DNA of 64,000 bases from Phorcus lineatus (GCA_921293015.1 OV121089.1:37620520-37684519), one strand, 5' to 3'; numbered from the stretch's first letter, positions 1-12,013 are shown. Notes: generated by a model from the letters alone, not told the origin. Numbers and translations: made by a program.

Positions 1-73
1 TGAAATTGATCTTCAGCTCCCAGGTATTATATATTGAAAAATATGAAGTCAGAAGTAAAAACAATCCATTTTA

Positions 74-113
74 ATGGCTAGCGCTTTCAGCTCAACGAGC
101 CTCTTCAGGCCAT
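74..113 (-). ncRNA. Hammerhead ribozyme motif, PLE-1 tail (gene A, left end)
   Basis: Minus-strand reading gives the conserved CUGAAGA box (108-102), a 5-bp stem II with GUU loop (101-89), GAAA with a following GCGCU (88-80), the cleavage-site A (79) and a stem I half GCCAU (78-74) pairing with AUGGC (113-109). Layout is type I with minimal stem III, as reported for Penelope-like elements. It lies downstream of the ORF stop in the same sense. Confidence 0.8.
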
Positions 114-222
114 ACATACAACGGATAATGCGTTGCCAAGCAACGTCATCGTGTACAACATGACGTCATTACATTAATACGTCACAATATAGGTTACAAT
201 AGGATACGTGTACAGCAAAACA

Positions 223-2349
223 TTAAGTTCTAGAATTTAACCTCGGTGAAAACATTTTGATAAATCTGCTTTCTTTTGTTTCTAAAAGTTTATTGTTATC
301 AAAATTTAATTTATACATTGGGAAAACTGAAAATTGCCCGTTTCCACACTCAGCTAAATGTTTACTCAATGGAATTGTACGGTTTTTTGGGTGATTAATC
401 TGAGATCTGTGTAAATTCATGCGTAATTTTAACTTCATTTCAGTTTTTCCAATGTATTTTTCATTGCATCCAGAGCATGTGATGACATAAACAACATTTT
501 TACTGTTACAATTAAGATTTTGTCTTACAGAAAACACTTTAATTTCATTCATATGTACAGAAGAGCCTATTATGATATTTTTACATGTAAGACAGCGTAA
601 ATCACCGCATTTAGATACAGTTGGTTCTAACTCACTTGAATCAAACTTGGAAGAAGTTAATAACTTACGAAGATTTTTAGGTTGTTTAAGACTGTTCACA
701 ATTTTTGATTTACACAAAACTTTTTCCATTTCTTTACTTTGATGTAAAATAGGTAGGTTTTTGTCAATTATTGCAGCAGCGCTCTGATGGTTAGGGTTAA
801 AGGTGGAAACCAACGGGACAATGTTTTTATCACACAGTTTATTAGATTTAGGATCTCTGAGGCGACTTTGATCTAACACAGCGGCTTTCTGTACACTGTC
901 TTGTACTAGACTTTCAGGATAGTTTTGTATCAACAAAAATTCCTTGAGTTCTTTTAAACGTTCCCTCTTTTGTGTGTCATCTGTTACAATAGCAGAAATT
1001 CTTCTAGCGAGACAGTACGGGATGTTACGCTTAGTATGACTTGGATGACATGATTGAAAGTCCAGATATTGGTGTGTATCTGTAGGTTTATAGTACAAAT
1101 CCGTCTCTAACCGGCCGTCCTCTTTTACAATCACGGTCACGTCCAGAAAATTCAAATTAGAATCACTTGTTTCCATAGTGAATTTCAAAGATGGACTTAA
1201 AGAGTTCAGGATACAATGCAACTTACACAGTTCCTCTTTTGTTCCCATAAATGGCATGAAACAGTCATCCAAGAATCTTTTCCAATGCTGTTCAACATGC
1301 TCCTGCATATTCTCTCCGAGTGATTGTCCAACTTTCTCATAATGGAAAGTTTCAAGGTATCCCAAAACCAGGGTTGTATATGTGGGAGCAACTTTAGTTC
1401 CCATAGCGACGCCTTTAGTTTGTGTATAGAATGCACTATTAAAATAAAATACATTATTGGATATTACAAGATCAAGAGCATCTAGAATAAATCTGTCTGA
1501 AAACCTGTCGGCTAAGTCACATCTGCATTTGTTTAACCAATATTGTATAGCTTCTAGACCCAACTGTTTATCAATGTTATTATACATGTTAACAATGTCA
1601 AAACTAATTAAACTTGTACCTGGCGCAACATTTTTCGGTAGTTTACATAAGAAATCCAAACCATCTCTTAGATAACTTTTAACATTTCTACACAGAGGCT
1701 TCAGAATGATATCAATGAAATTACTTAAGCGTTGTGTGGGACTCTCCGGTCCACCGACTATAGGTCGGAAAGATAAATCTTCAGGATCTACACATGTTAT
1801 TACAATGTCATTCTGTTCTTCAATTTCCTTTTGGATAATTTTGCTTTTATGGACTTTGGGGAGTCCGTAAAAATAGGCTGTTTTTGATTCATAATCACAG
1901 AGATAATTTTGCTCCTGCTCCGTAAGCTCCGTGCAATGTTGTTTCAATAAAGCAGTTATTTTCCGCCTAATGCGATTCTCTTCTGTTTGATTTGAGGTGT
2001 TGTAGTAACTTTGGTTTTCTAACATTTCTGTAATTTTATTCTGGTAAAACTCTCTGTTCATTAACACAACTGCTCCACCTTTGTCCGCTATTTTGATTAT
2101 TAAGTCACAATTATTCTTCAATTGCTGTAAAGCTCTCTTTTCACCGGCAGATAAATTGTGTTTGATTTGTGTAGTTTGCACAGGTGTGGATTCCACAGCT
2201 TCTACAAAGTCATCCAGATATTTATTTCTTCCCGGTTTAGGAGTGAATTTTGACTTATTTCTCACTAAACTTTCATTCACAGAATTTAGCGGCTCTTCTG
2301 AATCGTCGCTATCACTATCATCATCTTTTTCTGTGAAATATTCTGTCAA
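223..2349 (-). CDS. Penelope-like reverse transcriptase with GIY-YIG endonuclease
   Basis: The frame is open for 708 codons in the annotated span. Visible parts: ADKGGAVVL finger motif (about 88-96), YFYGLPKVHK (159-168), RPIVGG (195-200), RT motif A SFDIVNMY (249-256), motif B GVAMGTKVAPTY (313-324), motif C FLDD (359-362), a C-x4-C-x2-C linker cluster (581-589) and a GIY-YIG nuclease (VVYVITC ... KYIGKT with LRMNLHR, about 619-650). This RT plus C-terminal GIY-YIG order defines Penelope-like elements. The first codon of the span is TTG; the frame continues upstream without a stop or an ATG through KIINLSNHHLSADEIKLL, a usual N-terminal motif of this family, up to the inverted repeat. The true start is therefore lost or non-ATG. 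It is a retroelement gene, not host coding sequence. Confidence 0.9.
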   Translation of the reverse strand: MTEYFTEKDDDSDSDDSEEPLNSVNESLVRNKSKFTPKPGRNKYLDDFVEAVESTPVQTTQIKHNLSAGEKRALQQLKNNCDLIIKIADKGGAVVLMNREFYQNKITEMLENQSYYNTSNQTEENRIRRKITALLKQHCTELTEQEQNYLCDYESKTAYFYGLPKVHKSKIIQKEIEEQNDIVITCVDPEDLSFRPIVGGPESPTQRLSNFIDIILKPLCRNVKSYLRDGLDFLCKLPKNVAPGTSLISFDIVNMYNNIDKQLGLEAIQYWLNKCRCDLADRFSDRFILDALDLVISNNVFYFNSAFYTQTKGVAMGTKVAPTYTTLVLGYLETFHYEKVGQSLGENMQEHVEQHWKRFLDDCFMPFMGTKEELCKLHCILNSLSPSLKFTMETSDSNLNFLDVTVIVKEDGRLETDLYYKPTDTHQYLDFQSCHPSHTKRNIPYCLARRISAIVTDDTQKRERLKELKEFLLIQNYPESLVQDSVQKAAVLDQSRLRDPKSNKLCDKNIVPLVSTFNPNHQSAAAIIDKNLPILHQSKEMEKVLCKSKIVNSLKQPKNLRKLLTSSKFDSSELEPTVSKCGDLRCLTCKNIIIGSSVHMNEIKVFSVRQNLNCNSKNVVYVITCSGCNEKYIGKTEMKLKLRMNLHRSQINHPKNRTIPLSKHLAECGNGQFSVFPMYKLNFDNNKLLETKESRFIKMFSPRLNSRT

Positions 2350-2677
2350 ACGTACTTTTCTGGTAAAATCTTTTAATTCAGATCTTAAAGTATCCTCATT
2401 TCTAGGAGGTGTCGGGGTAAATTTTAATCCTCTTTTTAGGAGCTTGATTTCGTCGGCAGATAGATGATGATTGCTGAGATTGATGATTTTGATAACAATA
2501 AACTTTTAGAAACAAAAGAAAGCAGATTTATCAAAATGTTTTCACCGAGGTTAAATTCTAGAACTTAATGTTTTGCTGTACACGTATCCTATTGTAACCT
2601 ATATTGTGACGTATTAATGTAATGACGTCATGTTGTACACGATGACGTTGCTTGGCAACGCATTATCCGTTGTATGT

Positions 2678-2717
2678 ATGGCCTGAAGAGGCTCGTTGAG
2701 CTGAAAGCGCTAGCCAT
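2678..2717 (+). ncRNA. Hammerhead ribozyme motif, inverted PLE-1 end (gene A)
   Basis: Stem I 2678-2682 with 2713-2717; CUGAAGA 2683-2689; stem II 2690-2694 with 2698-2702; GAAA 2703-2706; stem III limited to the self-complementary AGCGCU at 2706-2711; predicted cleavage after A2712. Antisense to the RT ORF. Confidence 0.8.
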
Positions 2718-2828
2718 TAAAATGGATTGTTTTTACTTCTGACTTCATATTTTTCAATATATAATACCTGGGAGCTGAAGATCAATTTCAAGATTGTGAA
2801 CTTTTTTCATATATATATATATATATAA

Positions 2829-3179
2829 CTTCTTTATTGAAACAACATTGCACGGAGCTTATAGAGCAGGAGCAAAATTATCTCTGTGATTATGAATCAA
2901 AAACAGCCTATTTTTACGGACTCCCCAAAATACATAAAAGCAAAATTATCCAAAAGGAAATTGAAGAACAGAATAACATTGTAATAACATGTGTAGATCC
3001 TGAAGATTTATCTTTCCGACCTATAGTCGGTGGCCCGGAGAGTCCCACACAACGCTTAAGTAATTTCATCGATATCATTCTGAAGCATTATCCGTTGTAT
3101 GTATGGCCTGAAGAGGCTCGTTGAGCTGAAAGCGCTAGCCATTAAAATGGATTGTTTTTACTTCTGACTTCATATTTTT

Positions 3180-3182
<3 letters not shown>
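2829..3182 (+). mobile_element. PLE-1 deletion derivative (RT fragment joined to 3' tail)
   Basis: On the plus strand, 2829-3085 encodes about 85 residues of the RT (QHCTELIEQEQNYLCDYESK and on to LSNFIDIILK) closely matching residues 132-217 of the neighbouring PLE-1 ORF. It then jumps directly into the PLE-1 tail (3086-3182), including a full hammerhead motif at 3103-3142. All of the RT core from motif A on and the endonuclease are missing. A (TA)n tract follows. This copy is absent at the matching place in gene B, where the tail joins the same flank directly. Confidence 0.85.
3103..3142 (+). ncRNA. Hammerhead ribozyme motif in the PLE-1 deletion derivative
   Basis: Same 40 bases as at 2678-2717, with all core boxes unchanged (CUGAAGA at 3108-3114, GAAA at 3128-3131). 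Here it is in the sense direction of the RT fragment. Confidence 0.8.

Positions 3183-3230
<48 letters not shown>
3182..3230 (+). repeat. (TA)n tract after the PLE-1 derivative
   Basis: Pure TA repeat between the Penelope tail and the shared intron 12 flank; only a few units remain at the same place in gene B. Confidence 0.95.
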
Positions 3231-3231
<1 letters not shown>

Positions 3232-3523
3232 CCGTCCTCTCAAATTCAAATCTAAAAAACATGCCAAGAACAAACAACCTTTCCGTCCTTCCTATTCTCT
3301 TAATCAACCCAAATGGGAGTACCTTCTGCTACATGAGCGAATTTGAATCCGCAGTGCTCCTTCAATACCCTGTGTAAGACACATTCATTTGTAAAATTGT
3401 GTCTACTAGTATCCTGTTTTAACTTTGAACTTTGGGTGGGCGATAAGAACATCCTAGTTAAATACGTGTTATTCAACGTAGGACTGTATATATTATACTG
3501 AACGATTTAACATGTTTTTCCAG

Positions 3524-6500
3524 GGTAACGATCACGTGATGGAGTACAACCACGTGCACCACCTGTGCGCCAACTCGAGTGATTGTGGGGCGCTTCATGC
3601 AGGTCGGGACTGGACCATGGTACGTCATACGGAAAATAAGCAATTCTCAAATTCAAGAAGCTATCGGATTTGTAGGGTTCTTAGTTCCAATTAAGAATAT
3701 TGAACTTAGTTTTAATTGCCTTTTCGACCACAGAACAGGTCAGAGAATATCTAAGTCTACAAATTTATTTCAAAATTAATCAAGAAATCTATGCAAAAGC
3801 TGTCAGTTTTTATTATATTCTATCATTCTAAATTAAGAACAAATTTGTGTGGAAGTGACCACCATGGCCAGACCTTGTTCGATACCATTCTTGGTTTAAC
3901 CCTTGTGATACGCCTTAATCGTTGCTAAAAATTACACTTCAATATTGACTCTGTCCTGTATCTGTACCACGTTGTTTCCGACCAGCATCCTGCTGCTTTC
4001 ATTTTTAACGTGACTACTCAAAAAATGATCAAATATTTGAAATCGATTTTATAAATGCGAACATATCAAAGAAGGGAAAAGTGAGTGCTATGTCGGGAAA
4101 CCCCGGCTTCGAAAATTATTAAATAACCCTCATGAACAGGAGTGGACTTATCGATGCTTTAATGATAATATACACTATCGGAGTCCATCTTTTCCTACAC
4201 CTTTACTGTTTATCAACAGGAGGTGTGTCATAATAGAACTCATTTGATTGGTATACTGGTCATCCAGCGAGCATTGTTGCATGTTAGATGTAAAAAAATG
4301 AAATAGTTCTGTTAGAGATAATTAGTTATGAGGTCGATTTTATTTGCTTCAGGTCCACCACAATTTAACTTAACATTCACAAATTCCATGGACTTCATGC
4401 AAGGTCGGAAGCCAGTCGGGCCATTTAGACCAGATTAATTAGTCCTTAGTTATAATTTTAGTCCTTACAAAATGGTGGATTAATTTATGAAGGTAATTTA
4501 TCAATCAATCAATTTCATTTTAGTAAGTCTTATGTCTGACAAAATTTGTATCTTAATGTGACATACTGCAAACCCTACAGAGGGGAATCCATATCCGCCA
4601 CAACCACATCCACCACACCCTGAGGAAGTTCCCGGGGGCCCAGGTGAGGGGGGTCATGCTGGACGATCAGTACTCCAGTGTCACCATCGAGCACAACGTC
4701 TTCTACGATGTAAGTGGCACAGTTGCAATTTGTGAGTTGTAAGATTATGAATTTACAAAGAGCCTGTTATTACAAACGTGTTTGGATTGAAACTATTTCA
4801 ATGACGATAGAGTAATACCTTCATAGTGGACTTCATAAGCATGATAACAATTTCCCATTGTGTATAAGTGTGACAGAGAAAGTTTGAAGATTGTTCCTTG
4901 TGCACTTAGGTATTTGTTTCCATCAGTTTGGCTCCATCACAACAGTTTGATAATATTCTTATAGAGCCTTCTGAGTGCGTCTTGGACAAACTAAACTATC
5001 TGGATATTGTACTAGTGAAAGAGACCTCATAACAATATCATTGGCTTGCTTTTGTATTCAGCTTGCTTGAAAGGAGAAGGCCTTATCTTTTCTAAAGTAA
5101 ACCTCAACTAGCAATATATTTCAACATTTTATTCTGAATGACGTCCATGCAACAAGTATGTACAAAGACAACATCATTCATCGTTCTTTGAATAACAAAA
5201 CTAATCAGATTTTTAAACCGTGTACGTATGACAGCCAGGCAATGTTTGAAACCTCGAAACAGGATTGGTTGATTTTAAACAGACTGACGGGTCCAATCAA
5301 ATTGCTTCTCCTTTTATCCAGAACGAAGTCCACGCCAACATAGGGGGAGGGAGAGACAACATCATCAGGTACAACGTCTTCTACAACGCGACAGGTGATT
5401 CTATACAGGTGGACGGACGAGGAACGGGACAACACAACGACGGAGATCTGGAGAGACATCTTAAGGTAAGACTTCATTATTAGCTGGTTCAAGTGGTTCA
5501 ACCGGTTCGAACTTCACACCCTTATGAATTGTATATTTTCTATAAATAAGTTGCACAAAAGGACTTGGTCTCCAATGACATACATTGACCCACCATCTTA
5601 GGATCATGGTGAATTCAGGCATTTGAAGATTAGCACTTTAAGACGATGATTACAATTAACGCTTGCTTTCTAACTTTTAATTTCACTTAATAATGCATAC
5701 AAAAGACATTTCTCAGAATGAGTTCCATAAGATTAGGCACTGTATATTTCCCAATAAGTCATAAAGTTTGGGTATGTTTTATATTTTAAGGACCTTAATT
5801 TTACTTATATACGTTACCTATGTGTATCATAACATTCCTGTCATTGCAAATCAAATAGAAGCTTTGATTTGATCGTCGACTTATGTTAAAAGACACTGTA
5901 TCACTAGGGCATCTCAATATTTAAAACTATATCATATATACATTTTCAACTCCTTAAAATATTTTTCAATTTGCCAAGGACTTAAATTGATTTTTCCAGG
6001 CGATGCCTTACACTGGTTCTCTGTGGGCCAGCAGATATCCAAAGCTTGCACACATGATAAACCGCAGCCTTCCAATGGGTGAGAACCCATTGTACATCAT
6101 GAGAATAAATATATATGCCAGGAAAAATATTTCATACTTAGTATATTTCTGTATACTATTCATTGTAAACAAAATGAAATATTTACTTCATTTTGAAATT
6201 ATTTCTATATATCCTTTAAATATTTTAGTAGTTAACAAAAGTATACATCATAGACTTGAATTTTCGTTGTTTCTTTGTGACATTTCGAAGCATTAATAAA
6301 CACAAAATCATTAGAATAAAATCGAACCAATCACACGTATCGCGCTGCGAGTGTGAGTACTGCTCCATAGGGATGTCTGAGTACTGCTCCATTTGTATCG
6401 TGTCAGGTGACCTTTGCACTCCAGCCAATCAGTGTAAATGCTAAAACGTTATCGGCACGATTTGATAATTTACCGGACCTCTGATTGTTGAAATTAACTG

Positions 6501-9500
6501 ATAGTGTAAAGTTCACAGACAACGCCATCATCCACGAGGAACGAGGGATAGGTTTGCCCTGATTTGAATGAGATTGAAATAAACAAGGAGTAAAAAAACA
6601 ATCTTTACTATTAAACATATGTAAGTTTTAAAGCATTTATTTTTTACAGGTAATGAAATATATGACAACATCTTCTTCAACAAGAGAGGAATTGAAAGAA
6701 TCCACTACAATGGAAGAAACTTACGGAGAACGGATTTATTCAACGTAACGAACAACCACAAGGTATCACGTCTTGGTGTTCTGTTCATGACAGGTGCTCG
6801 CCTCTTATATGCTTCTGTCAGTCATATTCCGTCATCAACGGTGTATTTTAACATTTAAAACTTAAAATATTTGTTCTCTTTCATTTCTTTAGCTCTATGA
6901 TCAGTTAGCGCTATTCAATACTGGTTACCATTCGTGTAAGGTCTAAGAAAGCTCTTGAATTCTTCTTACAACAGATGGAAGGGTGTGAGTAAACATATAA
7001 CCTCTCTAACCATATGAACTATCCTTGTCCTTTTTGTTTTTGTCGTTAACGAAAATGACTTTCCCAATTTTTAGTTAACACAGTCCTTGCCTTACCTTTT
7101 CATGCTGAACTAACTCCTTGTTAATAATCTGTCATTATTACCTACGAGGGTAATCATATCGGGGTTCATATTTTTCATACGATGCCCTAGGGCTTTTTCA
7201 TTGTGACGTCACGTAAAAAACAATGCTTTGACGTCACAGTTCGCCTATGACGTTGTGTTCCAAATGTGCCTATGCCTATGCTTGGATGTTGAATTTGATT
7301 AGTTTCTTTGATTTAACGACTTCGGTAAGAAACAGAATATCATATTCGTGTCCATGACATACTATGTTTACGACACTCGTGCCTTAATATCAGTATATCC
7401 CTCGCTCTCGCTCGGGAAATACTAATATTAGGCACTCATGTCGTAAACATAGTATGTCATGGACACTTCTCTAATATCCTCTATTTATACACTGATGACG
7501 TTATTGTCACTTTACGTTTATTCATTGAATGTTCAAATACTTACCACTGACGACTCAAATCGGTTATTGTCTACTGACATGATATAGTACTACCCTTATT
7601 CCATTTAATAAATCTTTCCTATAACCAGAGTATGTTCTCGACCGACTTCATTTCACCCGAAAATGGCGACTTCCGGCTGGCCTGCGCAGCTGTTGATTGG
7701 GCAAATGGAATCTTTTTCCCTCAACCCCTCACCCTACAGGAGGTCGGACCTCGCTATCCAACAGGACCTACGTACATGCACACCCGTAAATATATCATTA
7801 TATTGTGCCGTGTTTTTTTGGCCTATGTGATGGTTTATGAAAATATATATTAGCTATTTCAAGTTTTAAGGAACTGACATGCAATGTTTATCAAGAAACC
7901 CTCTTATTTGAGTAACGTCCACACATTCGACCTACCGATGGATTGAATTGGCAGCCATCATTTGTGTAGTTTTTCAAGAAATAAATAAATTAGGTAAGAT
8001 AACAAAAACCTTCAAGAACATTATTTTACAACAAAACAACCATCTTGTGTTGGTGAGTTTTTTATCCATGATAATTCTGACAACGATGTCATGAAAAATT
8101 TACTAGAGAGGATTTACATCATTTTAGCGTATCTGGCCAGAAAGTCCCGATGGACGTACGGAGTCTGGCGTCTGTCCGTAAACCTTTCACTATTTCGATT
8201 TCTTCTCCAGATACATCGACTCGAGAAATCTGAAATCATATGTACAGGCTCCTTGACTAATGAGGTTTCTGAGAATTCAAAGATATGGTGACCCCGCGAT
8301 CCCTAATAAGGACAAAAACGGTCACGCCCTAAAACCTTTACCCATATCTAAGTTAAAACCTTTTGTACAGACTCCTTAGCTGATGTAGATACCAATTTAC
8401 AGATGTGGTGACTCTGTGGCCTCTAATAAGCGCCACAGGCGGCACGACCTTAAAACAGTTTCGTTTTTCCGAAGGGGAAAGATATGGAAAGATTAAAGCT
8501 TGTCTACAGACTGAAGGGGATTATGAATTTTATATTTGATGACCCAGTGACCTCTTGAAACTTATTTTTATCAAAAACCAAACAAACCTAAAATTGTGTT
8601 TACAGATTCCTCAGATGATGAGGATAATGATAAAAAGTTTCGATGATCCTTGTACAGCTCATTTAGTGTCCAAGTGACCATTTATATTATTGGAGATACA
8701 GAGACAATCGAAATCAACTTAAGCGATGTTTCTGTCCCACCTAAAAATTTCTTTTACAAAATTGTGCTACTGTGTTATATGTCCTTGTTTATTCATACGT
8801 TCTTTGTGCTACAAATACTTCAACAAAGGACGTGCGTCAATTCAAGCGAGGTTTGTGCTCGGCCCCGATGTGACAAGCATGACACCTCACTATGGCGCAG
8901 CCAACTGTACGGGTACCGTAGCTCCGGCCACCAAGATACCTAAGACACCCTACTTCTCTGATGGGTCGGGACCAAACACTATTTACCCCAATATTCCTAA
9001 ACAAGGTAGGTATAGATGCTATAACTGTCAGACCTTCAGAATATCGGGATTTACCATTGTCTAAAACTCGGAACAAAGCTATGTTCTATGTTAAGGTGTA
9101 ATGGTTGGTTGTCAAAGCAATCAAGGTCGTTTTGTTTTCTGTTGGAACAAATATTGTACAATGCATGTATTACACCATATCAGATTTTCATAGGTCTTTA
9201 CCTACTCTAGTCCACAGAAACGGTGTTGTGTACCGTGTCTATCACGGAGAAAATAAGCTCAGAAAACTTGACGAAGCCGATGGCAAACTTCATACCTTTG
9301 TTCTGAAAATTTCATTTAGACGTCTGTAGTCTCGCGTGTTAAATCAATAAATTTTGACCCTGCTGTTACTAATAAAAAATGAATGATAACTATTCCTTTC
9401 TTATCTCGTGGTCCTCTATGAAAAAATTCACATTCAGTTGCATCTAAGCAGGGGTATTATATCTTCATATTTGAACTGCAATTTATTCCCGAATGTAATG

Positions 9501-10622
9501 CAACGCTGCTACGCCTCTCAGGTCATTATACAAATCTATTCGATATTGTTCTTTAATTACTACCGTTCTTCACACTGCTGATAACTTATTTAACTTTAGG
9601 ATGACAAAAGAACTTTTTTGCGGAGCTTTATTTGCACTCGTACTCAGAGGGACATCAAAAAGCCAAACGTTTAGAAAAGGGAATTAATGAATTAATCTTG
9701 AATGTGGATAAGGGGTTACATACTAATGAAAAGTGGAGAATAGTAGATAAGGATGAATGCTAATGTCATTTCATTGTTATAGGGTGTTGGCTCAAAACCT
9801 CTGGGTGTCCGCCCCACCCAACAAGCGGACTACACCGTGACACGTACGGGGAGACTAACGAGGGGGCGGGGGTCAGTGAAGAGAAGTGTCTGGCCCGGGC
9901 TGCCAACCAGTGGAGATACTGTGGCTCGCCGGATAATGAGACAGTCACCGCCGTGTTCGGACCTACGGGTAAGAGAGATGATCTTAGTTGACTTATTTTG
10001 ACAATTCGACGGATTAGGCCGTAACCGGTGAGGCCCGTTTATGTGCCCCACCTTGGCCTAGTGATTTCCCTAACGCTGATGTTTTTGCTCGCGATATTAA
10101 ATTTGGTGAGGTTTTAGGGCAGTGGTTTGGATATTGTTTATACCAGGTGGCTTTACTTTGCAGTTTAGTGAGGCTTTGGACCTCATGTTCAAAATGAAAA
10201 GTTTGAAGTGTAGTTTAGGACCTAGTTCGCCTTGGAAGTTAAAATGTTGTAGTACAGTTCCCGTTTCACTAACAAAAATATCATTGTGACAGGTGCGATG
10301 ACAATAGCAGGAAAGCACTGCTACTTTGCAGACTACGGATGCCTCAATCATGGGGGGTCAAAAGCCGGCCGCTTGGAGGTTGATGGGTATGGGGAAACAC
10401 ATGGGGGACTCACAGACGAGACCAAGTGTCTGGGAAGAGCTGTGGGGCAGTACGTGTATTGCGGAGCAGATCCAGATCATCCCTACACCAGCATATACGG
10501 GCCTACAGGTACAAGAAGGATTGAAGGGGAGGACTATGGGACGATATCTCTCTTTTGCTCGTTCTGTAGACTAAACTTCTGATTGTGAGAATTGACTTAT
10601 CCTAATCTTCAAAATAATGAAA

Positions 10623-10665
<43 letters not shown>

Positions 10666-11980
10666 TTTTTTTGAGATTACTTAACTTAGCCTACCTGTTT
10701 AGAGGACAGGAGTTCCTTAAGCTGTGAGTTCGGCACATAAAGTTATTTTGTACTCTACAGAAATGTTTAAAAACAATTATTTGACATAAAAAGTGGGTAT
10801 CCTAGATGTAATTTTCCCCGCTTGCAGTGATTACATTGGCCAAGCAATACGGCAAAATCTTTTACAATACCAACCGATAATAAGTTTCTCTTCTGCTAGC
10901 CAAGAAATAAGAGTAACAGTGATAATGTTGGCAGAAATGACTTGTGTATCCAAACTAGGGAAAGAAGTGGGCAGACAAATGCTGAATACAGTGTCTCGTA
11001 CTTTCTCTCGTTATAAAGGCTGTCTTCTTTCACTCATTTCGTTAACAAACACGGGGAGTACATATGTATTAAGGATTAGAATTTATTGTAACATTCAGAC
11101 GGAGACATTCAACAACACGGTCGGCTCGCTGGAAAACTCTGATGGAAATGACGTTTATTATAATTTTAACAGACTTACAGTTGTTATATGTTAATGACCA
11201 CGAAACCTCACCTTTCCATAAATATGACAATGTTGTAGGCGCGACACGTCACGCTGGAGGCGGATGTTGGATCAAGATGGCGTCCTGTCCTGCTGACAAA
11301 ACACTTCCGGCTTTCTTCTACGATGCCTGGGGTGCAACTAATCTTGGCACAGGTAAATTTACTGTCTTTACTGTCTAAGATCGGAAAAGTGTGCTACCCG
11401 TCCTGTTTCCAACAGGCGACGCAAGCTGTCATAATGTCGAGTTCTCTTCCAGGACATTCTTAACATTGGTTCACTCATGAAAAAGAAGTGCAAGACACAT
11501 AGTTTGAATTTGAGAAGGTTAGAACGTTCACGCCAAAAGTTAAAGTCCGCCACGACTGCTAATTTGTTGTTTGGGTTTTGTTTTCATTTGTCATGATAAA
11601 TATAGGGTCAAAGTCATTATTCTTATAGCTACCGTTTGCAGTAATTCAATTTTGGCATCCTTCCTGCAGTGAAATGATATGTTGTTGAAGTCTATGTGCC
11701 AAATGATTGTCCACTCTTCCTGCAATGCGATGGTCAGTCGTAGAGGAGTCAGAGTGCACAACGATGGAGTTTATACCATTTTGTGTTCTTTGAAATTTGG
11801 TATGTTTTTAATTTTATTCTGATTTGGTTAAATGAAAAGTCAATGCAAGGTTTTTGCAGTTTAGCCAACTATGACGCTTTCTGTATGTTAATTAGCGTTA
11901 TCATGCTTGAACAACTCCCTTTGTAAGTATTTAATCGGATGTATGTGACGCCTTAGGACGTGATAATGTACCGATTTTCT

Positions 11981-12013
<33 letters not shown>

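Larger units (their letters stand above)
1..2798 (-). mobile_element. Penelope-like element PLE-1, copy in intron 12 of gene A, with inverted ends
   Basis: An RT/GIY-YIG ORF on the minus strand (223-2349) is followed by a 3' tail that reaches the window edge. The first roughly 305 bases reappear as an inverted copy at 2487-2798, abutting the 5' end of the ORF. Inverted or direct pseudo-LTRs are a known feature of Penelope-like elements. Each end carries a hammerhead motif (74-113 minus, 2678-2717 plus) and a TGACGTCA box. Flanks on the right are identical to those of the gene B copy, so both descend from one insertion or were spread by gene conversion. Gene C has the uninterrupted site near 57200. 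Confidence 0.88.

Noticed and set aside
2081-2467. 128-residue plus-strand ORF (and its copy at 32572-32958)
   Set aside because: It is the antisense shadow of the 5' part of the Penelope ORF; no independent features.
1-2798. Interpretation of PLE-1 as a LINE or as an LTR retrotransposon
   Set aside because: The RT is followed by a GIY-YIG nuclease, with no gag, protease, integrase or apurinic endonuclease, and the ends are inverted pseudo-LTRs with hammerheads; this is the Penelope layout.
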